Assembly (NCBI GenBank): GCA_964385505.1
Contig: CAYLPI010000215.1
Coordinates: 1 to 5,848, forward strand
Reading direction: 5' to 3'
DNA: 5,848 nucleotides
DNA from: CAITSH01 sp964385505
GTDB taxonomy: Bacteria; Pseudomonadota; Gammaproteobacteria; Burkholderiales; SG8-39
A model generated the notes under the pieces. The model made no database searches. It saw only the letters and a list, made by a program, of their open reading frames with translations, and was not told the origin of the DNA. Of the stretch, positions 1 to 4,420 are shown piece after piece (position 1 is the first letter of the stretch; every line of letters begins with the position of its first letter). Made by a program: the position numbers and the translations under genes.

Positions 1-26
1 GGGGGGGACGTAAACGCGGGGACGCA

Positions 27-54
27 CAGGCAGCGACGCACCGGCAGCGACGCA
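27..54. repeat. 14-base tandem direct repeat, two copies
   Basis: Two adjacent 14-base units (27-40 and 41-54) differ at one position and share the core GGCAGCGACGCA. A partial echo, GGGGACGCA, lies just before them at 18-26. The repeat lies upstream of the candidate -10 element and the NIPSNAP-like gene. It could be a regulator half-site pair or a chance feature of GC-rich intergenic DNA. The repeat is seen directly; any function is inference. Confidence 0.55.
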
Positions 55-83
55 TGCGCAATGCGCCGGGGCTGCGCTATAGT
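55..83 (+). promoter_or_regulatory. Weak candidate sigma-70-type promoter for the NIPSNAP-Bug pair
   Basis: TATAGT at 78-83 matches the TATAAT consensus at five of six positions. With a 17-base spacer the upstream hexamer is TGCGCA (55-60), only three of six matches to TTGACA, so the -35 is poor. The site is about 75 bases before the ATG at 158, a reasonable leader length. An activator would probably be needed if this promoter is real. Confidence 0.25.
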
Positions 84-157
84 TCGAGCACAGGCTGGGC
101 GCAGGCGCCGCAACACCGCGATACCACGGCCGATCTCATTGCACTCACGGAGTCCGC

Positions 158-499
158 ATGATTGTCGAAGAACGCCTCTATACCATCCAGATGGGCAGGC
201 TGCATGAGTTCCTGGCGTTTTACGCCGAGCACGGCCTGGCGGTGCAGTTGCGCCACCTCGGCCGCATGTACGGTTATTTTTATACCGAGGTCGGCAGGCT
301 CAACCAGGTGACGCATTCATGGGCGTATCGCGACCTTGCCGAGCGCGAGAGCCGTCGCGCCAGCCTCGATGCCGATCCGCTGTGGCTGGCCTATCGCGGC
401 AAGGCCGGAGCCTATCTGGTTGACCAGACCACGCGCATCCTCAAGCCGGCGCCGTTTTTTGCGCCGCGGCTCGAGGCGATGTTTCCCGCCGACGCCTGA
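158..499 (+). CDS. NIPSNAP-family small protein (ferredoxin-like fold), function unknown
   Basis: This 113-residue soluble protein opens with an (I/V)EERLYT strand followed by a G-(R/K)-x-x-E-F-L-x-x-Y helix and an E-x-G-L-A-x-Q segment (about residues 3-30). It then has a GYFYTEVG-x-LNQV-x-H-x-W-x-Y core (about 39-57) and a late segment ending near ILKPAPFF (94-101). That order matches the NIPSNAP domain, a small dimeric alpha/beta-barrel-like fold. Bacterial members have no settled reaction, though the fold resembles small monooxygenases and stress-response barrels. There is no signal peptide or membrane segment, so it is cytoplasmic. The ATG is supported by GGAG at 149-152, five bases upstream. 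It lies 47 bases before a Bug solute-binding gene, so the two are probably co-transcribed. The family call is fairly sure; the substrate and role are not known. Confidence 0.8.
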   Translation: MIVEERLYTIQMGRLHEFLAFYAEHGLAVQLRHLGRMYGYFYTEVGRLNQVTHSWAYRDLAERESRRASLDADPLWLAYRGKAGAYLVDQTTRILKPAPFFAPRLEAMFPADA

Positions 500-535
500 G
501 CGGTCTCACAGCACACGCGACTGAATTCATTTTCC

Positions 536-539
536 GGAG
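536..539 (+). promoter_or_regulatory. Shine-Dalgarno site of the Bug gene
   Basis: GGAG lies seven bases before the ATG at 547. It fixes the start that yields a complete signal peptide. Confidence 0.7.
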
Positions 540-546
540 TCAGACC

Positions 547-1530
547 ATGAACGCAAGCAAACGCAACCACATTGTCGGCGCGCTGTTCCTTTGCCTCGGC
601 GCAAGCCTCATTCCCGGCGCGGCGATGGCGCAGGCCTATCCGTCCAAGCCGATCCGCATGGTCGTGCCTTTTCCGCCGGGCGGCTCGGCCGACATTCTCG
701 GACGCACCGTCGGCCAGAAGTTGAGCGAACGGCTGGGTCAGCCTGTGGTCATCGAAAACCGTCCCGGTGCCGGCGCCTCGGTCGGTGCCAAGGCGGTGTC
801 GATTGCATCGCCCGACGGCTACACGCTCTTGCTCGGCACGGTGAGTTCGCATGCCATGAGCCCGGCCACCAACGCGGTGGGCTACGACCCGGTCAAGGAC
901 TTCACGCCCATCGCCGAAATCGCGTCCATACCCTTTGTCGTGCTCGCCCATCCCGACCTGCCGGTGAAAAACATCGCCGACCTGGTTGCACTGGCAAAAT
1001 CAAAACCGGGCCAGGTGACCTACGCCTCGGCCGGCAGCGGCACTTCCAACCACCTCGCCGGTGAATTGCTCGGCATGGCCGCCAACATCAAGATGCTGCA
1101 CGTGCCCTACAAGGGCAGCGCGCCCGCGCTCAATGATTTGCTCGGCGGCCAGGTCAACACCATGTTCGACCTGCAACTGACGGCGATGCCGCAGATCAAG
1201 TCAGGCAAGGTGCGTGCGCTCGCCATGACCGGTGCCAAGCGCAGTGCGCTGCTGCCCGACCTGCCGACGGTACGCGAGGCCGGCATACCCGGTTACGAGG
1301 TCACCGCCTGGTTCGGCTTTTTCGGTCCCGCCGGCGTGCCAAAGCCCATTGTTGACAGGCTCAACAGCGAACTCAACGCCATCATGAAACTGCCCGACAT
1401 TCGCGGCAAGTTCGCCGAACTGGGCGTCGAGACCGAGTCTGGCACGGCGGAGGAATTTGCCGGCTTTGTGCGCAGCGAGGCGGGCAAATGGGCCGGCGTC
1501 ATCAAGGCCGCCGGCATCACCGCGCAGTAA
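547..1530 (+). CDS. Bug-family (TctC-like) tripartite tricarboxylate transporter periplasmic solute-binding protein
   Basis: The protein has 327 residues, the usual Bug length. Residues 1-28 form a signal peptide: basic start (KRNH), hydrophobic core, and a cleavage motif AMA before QAYPSKPIR, the near-universal Bug mature N-terminus. Family hallmarks follow in order: FPPGGSADILGR (42-53), ENRPGAGAS (70-78), SPDGYTLLLG (88-97), an SAGSGTSNHLAGELL segment (161-175), HVPYKGSAPALNDLLGGQV (185-203), then G-K-V-RALA and LPTVREAG. Bug proteins bind small carboxylates and related ligands in the periplasm and deliver them to TctA/TctB permeases or sensors. No permease gene is in the window, so this looks like an orphan binding protein, as is common in Burkholderiales. 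It follows the NIPSNAP-like gene and is closed by a hairpin plus T-run downstream. The ligand cannot be told from sequence. Confidence 0.95.
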   Translation: MNASKRNHIVGALFLCLGASLIPGAAMAQAYPSKPIRMVVPFPPGGSADILGRTVGQKLSERLGQPVVIENRPGAGASVGAKAVSIASPDGYTLLLGTVSSHAMSPATNAVGYDPVKDFTPIAEIASIPFVVLAHPDLPVKNIADLVALAKSKPGQVTYASAGSGTSNHLAGELLGMAANIKMLHVPYKGSAPALNDLLGGQVNTMFDLQLTAMPQIKSGKVRALAMTGAKRSALLPDLPTVREAGIPGYEVTAWFGFFGPAGVPKPIVDRLNSELNAIMKLPDIRGKFAELGVETESGTAEEFAGFVRSEAGKWAGVIKAAGITAQ

Positions 1531-1542
1531 GCGCCAACCGCG

Positions 1543-1595
1543 GGCTGCGCTGCCTATGACACGGGACGTGGCAGCGCGTCCGCAGCCGGATTTTT
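1543..1595 (+). terminator. Probable rho-independent terminator after the Bug gene
   Basis: GGCTGCG (1543-1549) pairs with CGCAGCC (1581-1587), followed after three bases by five T (1591-1595). A second stem, GCGCTGCC (1547-1554) with GGCAGCGC (1570-1577), shares three bases with the first, so the full stems exclude one another. A composite with an internal loop is also possible. The placement 13 bases after the stop and the T-run argue for termination, although the first stem encloses a long loop. Confidence 0.55.
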
Positions 1596-1620
1596 CACCC
1601 TTCGCTTTTCACCGTTTGCC

Positions 1621-1723
1621 AAATACCTAAAATACCTGATACGTAAAATATCTAATATCTAATACCTAATACCTAATATCTAATACCTAATACCTAATAT
1701 CTAATACCTAATTACCTAATACG
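1621..1723. repeat. AT-rich heptamer tandem array (TAATACC/TAATATC) upstream of the RidA-like gene
   Basis: About fourteen units run from 1621 to 1723. From 1653 they are nearly perfect 7-mers. One TAATATC followed by two TAATACC forms a 21-base higher-order unit, seen at 1653-1673, 1674-1694 and, with one inserted T in the last unit, from 1695. The left edge (1621-1652) holds degenerate units of 7 or 9 bases and the right edge ends as TAATACG. The array is very AT-rich against a GC-rich background. TAA recurs every seven bases on + and TAG on -, so it is closed in all six frames and cannot be coding. It ends two bases before the RidA-like ribosome site. Several units resemble -10 hexamers (TAAAAT at 1628 and 1644; TAATAT). 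It may be a variable-number repeat, a regulator array or a duplex-opening element; none is proven. Confidence 0.95.
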
Positions 1724-1724
1724 C

Positions 1725-1734
1725 GAGGACAGGA
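1725..1734 (+). promoter_or_regulatory. Shine-Dalgarno region of the RidA-like gene
   Basis: GAGGA (1725-1729) and AGGA (1731-1734) lie directly after the heptamer array. The second is five bases before the ATG at 1740. Either could pair with 16S rRNA, and they fix the start that gives a standard-length RidA-like protein. Confidence 0.65.
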
Positions 1735-1739
1735 CAACC

Positions 1740-2132
1740 ATGAACCAACGCCGCAATCTCAATCCCAAAACCGTCATCCAGCCCGGCGGACCCTACAGCC
1801 AGGCCGTACTCACGCCGGCCAGCGGGCAGTTGTTGCATATCTCCGGCCAGGTCGCGATGCGCCTCGACGGCAGCGTGCCCGCGGATTTTTCCGAGCAGGC
1901 AGAACTGGTGTGGATGAACCTCATTGAAGTGCTGATCGAGGCCGGCATGGATGTGTCCCACCTCGTCAAGGTGACGACCTATCTCACCGACGCGGGCAAC
2001 CTGCCCAAACTCGGGCCGGTGCGCGGCAGGTTTCTCGGCGAAAACCGACCGGCCTCGACGCTGGTCGTGGTCAGCGCGCTGGCCAAGCCCGACTGGCTGA
2101 TTGAAGTGGAGGCGCTGGCGCTGAAGAACTGA
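1740..2132 (+). CDS. RidA/YjgF/YER057c-family protein lacking the catalytic arginine
   Basis: At 130 residues this is the standard size of a RidA-like (YjgF/UK114) subunit, which forms a cytoplasmic trimer with ligand sites between subunits. Family marks are the early GGPYSQAV turn (16-23), HISGQVA (33-39), a long helix ending EVLIEAGMDVSHLVKVTTYLTD (63-84, in part), and the C-terminal IEVEALAL strand (121-128). Archetypal RidA hydrolyses reactive enamines/imines such as 2-aminoacrylate and needs an arginine in a PAR motif (Arg105 in E. coli). Here the aligned segment reads RPASTLVV, placing Ser106 at that position. It therefore belongs with arginine-less Rid subgroups and may not be an imine deaminase. 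The AT-rich repeat array lies immediately upstream, and a hairpin at 2160-2175 ends the unit. It appears monocistronic and converges with the - strand operon. Family assignment is sure; activity is uncertain. Confidence 0.92.
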   Translation: MNQRRNLNPKTVIQPGGPYSQAVLTPASGQLLHISGQVAMRLDGSVPADFSEQAELVWMNLIEVLIEAGMDVSHLVKVTTYLTDAGNLPKLGPVRGRFLGENRPASTLVVVSALAKPDWLIEVEALALKN

Positions 2133-2159
2133 AGCCGCAGGTGATGCGGTGAAGCAAAC

Positions 2160-2175
2160 GGGGGCTGCGGCCCCC
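2160..2175. terminator. Compact GC hairpin, probable bidirectional terminator between convergent genes
   Basis: GGGGGC (2160-2165) pairs perfectly with GCCCCC (2170-2175) around a TGCG tetraloop. It lies 28 bases after the RidA-like stop and 27 bases beyond the hydrolase stop on the other strand. On + it is followed by TTGTT, on - by GTTTGCTT, so the T-tracts are short and imperfect in both directions. Location between convergent genes supports termination of both transcripts. Confidence 0.65.
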
Positions 2176-2201
2176 TTGTTCATTGCACGACGGTTGAAAA
2201 G

Positions 2202-3182
2202 TCAGCGCAGCGTGTCGAAAAAATCCAGGATCTCGCGGCCAAGGATTTCCTCTTCAGTGTTGAAGTGGGCCACGATGGACATGTGGTTGTGTCGCGTCAG
2301 CCTGAGGTAGCGCGGCGCGCGGCGGCGCGCGATGCTCAGGCGGTGCGCCAGTTCGAGGCCATAAAGGTCAAGCAGCGGATTCTCGAACTCGGCGTTGATG
2401 ATGAACACCGGCAGTTCGCCGCCGCCCGGGTTGACATGGCTCACCGGGGAACGCACATCGTAGAGCGCGCTGTCGTTGCCGAAATAGGCTTTGACGCCGG
2501 GCGCATTGGGGTTCTCCGGCAACTGGTCGGCACGCAGTCTGGCCGATATGAGCACCATCGCGGCGGCGTGCCTGCCCTTGTAACCGGGCGCCGGGTCATA
2601 GGCGTAGCTCGCGACATGGGTGCCGCCGGCCGAATGCCCGATCAGGAACAGCCGCGCGGCATCGCCGCCATGCGCGCGCACATTGGCGTGCAGCCAGTCC
2701 ATGGCGAGGGCGACGTCGTCGGCGCCGCCGGGGTAGGGCGATTCAGGGGCGAGGCGGTACTCGACATTAATGCCGAGGTAGCCCTGGCGCGCAAACCAGT
2801 ACAGCACGTTGTCGTAGATCTCGTCACTGGTGCGCTTGTCGCCGCGGATGAAGGCGCCGCCGTGCACGAAAATCGCCACCGGCGCATTGCTGATGCCGGC
2901 CGGCTGGAAAATATCCAGCACCTGGCGCGGATGCGCGCCGTAGGCGCGGTCGCGCGTCACGGTGATGCCGTCCCTCGGCGCGACGGCGAGCAGCGGTGCG
3001 TAGGCCTTCTTCGTCAGGTCGCTGTGCTTCTGGATGTTGCTGGCCCAGACCGGGCCGATCTCGGCCATGACCTGTTGCAGCGACTGCGGCGCGCCGGCGA
3101 GCGGTTGCCGGCCGGCGCTTGCGGCCGTGCTCACACGCACCCTCGCACCCGTACCCGTACCCGCACCCGCACCCGCACTCAC
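2202..3182 (-). CDS. Alpha/beta hydrolase, HSL/carboxylesterase-like (esterase or amidase)
   Basis: Numbered from the GTG at 3182 (326 residues), the enzyme shows HGGAF (107-111) forming the oxyanion hole, YRLAPESPYPGGADDV (142-157), the nucleophile elbow GHSAGG with Ser184, a probable acid in AEFE (Glu267 where many relatives have Asp) and catalytic His300 in HNHMS. This is the hormone-sensitive-lipase/BD-FAE/arylformamidase-like group, which cleaves short carboxylic esters or related amides. No clear signal peptide is seen, so it is probably cytoplasmic. The start is uncertain. GTG 3182 overlaps the upstream dehydrogenase stop as GTGA but has no good ribosome site and begins with an Ala/Gly/Thr-Gly run encoded by a hexanucleotide repeat. 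GTG 3134 has GAGGG five bases upstream (310 residues). ATG 3068 starts just before the conserved IGPVWASNIQKH segment (288 residues). It is likely the last gene of the - strand operon, supplying an alcohol to the upstream-encoded oxidoreductases. Confidence 0.9.
   Translation of the reverse strand: MSAGAGAGTGTGARVRVSTAASAGRQPLAGAPQSLQQVMAEIGPVWASNIQKHSDLTKKAYAPLLAVAPRDGITVTRDRAYGAHPRQVLDIFQPAGISNAPVAIFVHGGAFIRGDKRTSDEIYDNVLYWFARQGYLGINVEYRLAPESPYPGGADDVALAMDWLHANVRAHGGDAARLFLIGHSAGGTHVASYAYDPAPGYKGRHAAAMVLISARLRADQLPENPNAPGVKAYFGNDSALYDVRSPVSHVNPGGGELPVFIINAEFENPLLDLYGLELAHRLSIARRRAPRYLRLTRHNHMSIVAHFNTEEEILGREILDFFDTLR
3140..3144 (-). promoter_or_regulatory. Possible ribosome site favouring the GTG 3134 start of the hydrolase
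   Basis: On the - strand GAGGG occupies 3144-3140, with five bases to the GTG at 3134-3132. No comparable purine tract precedes the GTG at 3182, and only a close AGG precedes ATG 3068. If used, the hexanucleotide repeat becomes intergenic spacer. Confidence 0.4.
3147..3176. repeat. Hexanucleotide tandem repeat (GCGGGT/ACGGGT on -) at the gene junction
   Basis: On the - strand three GCGGGT units are followed by two ACGGGT units, five perfect-length 6-mers, with degenerate units on the 3' side (GCGAGG, GTGCGT). It begins three bases past the alcohol dehydrogenase stop. Read from GTG 3182 it encodes alternating Ala/Thr-Gly at residues 3-12. Copy-number change would keep frame. Confidence 0.9.
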
Positions 3183-4354
3183 ACCGCGACGCGCGCTGCT
3201 GCGGCGCCGGTGGGCGTGCGCATGGATTCGAGAATGGCGCGCATGTCTTCAATGGTGGCGAGGCGCGGGTTCATGCGCACCTGGCCGCTTTTCATCGCCG
3301 CCTGCGCGAGCTTTTCGCGCGCCTCGTCGGTCGGAACAAAGCGATCAAGGCTGAGGTCAAGCTCAAGGGCAAGGCGCAGTTTCGCCAGGCCTTCGGCCGC
3401 GCTCGCGCCACCGAAGGCGCTGGCGATCACCGCCGCTTTCGCACCCATGCTCGCCTCGTTGTAGGCCGTCACCGCCGGCAGCGCCAGCGCGTTGGCAAGA
3501 CCGTGCGCGACGTGGTGCAAGGCTCCGAGCGGTGCGGCAATGGCGTGGGCGAGGCCGAGATTGGCGCTGTTGAAGGCAATCGCCGCCTGACACGATGCAA
3601 TGAGGCACCAGCTTCGGGCGGCCGGGTTGGCCGGCTCCTTGTAGGCCGTCACCAGCCATTGCCCGAGCAGGCGCATCGCCGATTCGGCAAACGGATCGCT
3701 CATCACCGAGGACGCCCTCGACACATAGGCCTCGACGGCATGCGTGACGGCGTCGTAGCCAGAGGCGGCGGTGATGGCGGCCGGCGCCGACACCGACAGG
3801 CTGGCGTCGAGCAGCGCGATGTGGGGCGTCATTTCCGGCGAGCGGAAAATCAGTTTGATGTCGGAGCCGGGTTTGCCGGCGACGGCCGACTCGGACACTT
3901 CGCTGCCGGTACCGGCCGTGGTCGGCACGGCGATGAGCAGGCTCGCGTGAGGACGGAAGCGTTTGCCGAAGCCGGACACCGCTTCGGCCGTGCCCGGGTT
4001 GGACAGCAGCAGGCGCGCCACCTTGGCCGTGTCCATGGCCGAGCCGCCGCCGATGGCAATGACGATGTCCGGATTCGCCGCCGTCAGCGCCGCCGCACAG
4101 GCTTCTATGCTTACGGTATCGGGTTCATGCGCCGGCACGAAATGAAACGCCACGGTGTTGCCGCAGGCCGCATGCAGCGCCGCGCCGACACGTGCGGCGA
4201 GTTCGCCGTTTTCAAAAAAACCGTCCATCACCACCGCCGGACGGCTGGCGCCGGCTTCCCTCGCGAGTTCGCCCAGTTTGTCCATGCCGCCCCAGGCCGA
4301 GATGACGCGGCGGTTGGAGTGTACGAAGGTAAAGGCCTGCGGTGTGTTTTGCAT
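3179..4354 (-). CDS. Iron-containing (group III) alcohol dehydrogenase family protein
   Basis: This 391-residue enzyme has the normal length of the FucO/maleylacetate-reductase-type family, NAD(P)-dependent metal alcohol dehydrogenases of the cytoplasm. The N-terminal nucleotide domain carries GGGSAMDTAK (102-111) and PTTAGTGSE (144-152). The C-terminal metal domain keeps the four ligands: Asp201 and His205 in GYDAVTHAVEAY, His270 in GLAHA and His284 in HGLANA. One odd point is AHAIAAPLG (269-277): many family members have HAxAH here, so the second histidine, often linked to catalysis, is Ala274. The ATG at 4354 has GAGG (4365-4362) seven bases upstream. It lies 66 bases after the aldehyde dehydrogenase and overlaps the longest hydrolase start by four bases, so the three genes look like one transcript. 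It probably interconverts an alcohol and aldehyde; maleylacetate-reductase-like chemistry cannot be excluded. Substrate and metal are unknown. Confidence 0.92.
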   Translation of the reverse strand: MQNTPQAFTFVHSNRRVISAWGGMDKLGELAREAGASRPAVVMDGFFENGELAARVGAALHAACGNTVAFHFVPAHEPDTVSIEACAAALTAANPDIVIAIGGGSAMDTAKVARLLLSNPGTAEAVSGFGKRFRPHASLLIAVPTTAGTGSEVSESAVAGKPGSDIKLIFRSPEMTPHIALLDASLSVSAPAAITAASGYDAVTHAVEAYVSRASSVMSDPFAESAMRLLGQWLVTAYKEPANPAARSWCLIASCQAAIAFNSANLGLAHAIAAPLGALHHVAHGLANALALPAVTAYNEASMGAKAAVIASAFGGASAAEGLAKLRLALELDLSLDRFVPTDEAREKLAQAAMKSGQVRMNPRLATIEDMRAILESMRTPTGAAAARVAV

Positions 4355-4420
4355 GATGGAACCTCGATAGGGAGTGTTTACAGGTGCTGCGCGGGCTCGG
4401 GTGCGGGGTGCCGCGCCGGC
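4355..4420 (-). other. Intergenic spacer between ALDH and alcohol dehydrogenase genes
   Basis: This 66-base gap is GC-rich next to the ALDH stop. It can form a short stem (GCGCGG 4389-4394 with CCGCGC 4411-4416) that lacks a T-run on the - strand, so it is not a convincing terminator. The GAGG ribosome site of the next gene lies at 4362-4365. Read-through of one operon is the simplest view. Confidence 0.5.

Noticed and set aside
412..951. 179-codon - strand open frame across the NIPSNAP-like/Bug junction.
   Set aside because: It overlaps two convincing + strand genes and has an Arg/His/Gly-rich composition typical of an antisense frame.
1616..1649. Promoter with TTGCCA (1616-1621) as -35 and TAAAAT (1644-1649) as -10 for the RidA-like gene.
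   Set aside because: Each hexamer matches well (five of six), but the spacer is 22 bases, too long for a standard sigma-70 promoter. The repeats give many chance -10-like matches.
1621..1723. CRISPR array or replication-origin iterons.
   Set aside because: Units are 7 bases with no spacers, which excludes CRISPR. No replication initiator gene or DnaA-box cluster is visible nearby, so an origin is unsupported.
2265..3464. 399-codon + strand open frame opposite the hydrolase, including an Arg-Thr dipeptide run.
   Set aside because: The Arg-Thr run is the antisense reading of the hexanucleotide repeat. The opposite strand carries a complete hydrolase with all catalytic motifs.
4389..4416. Hairpin between ALDH and alcohol dehydrogenase as a terminator splitting the operon.
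   Set aside because: The stem is only six pairs with a 16-base loop and has no T-run in the - strand direction.
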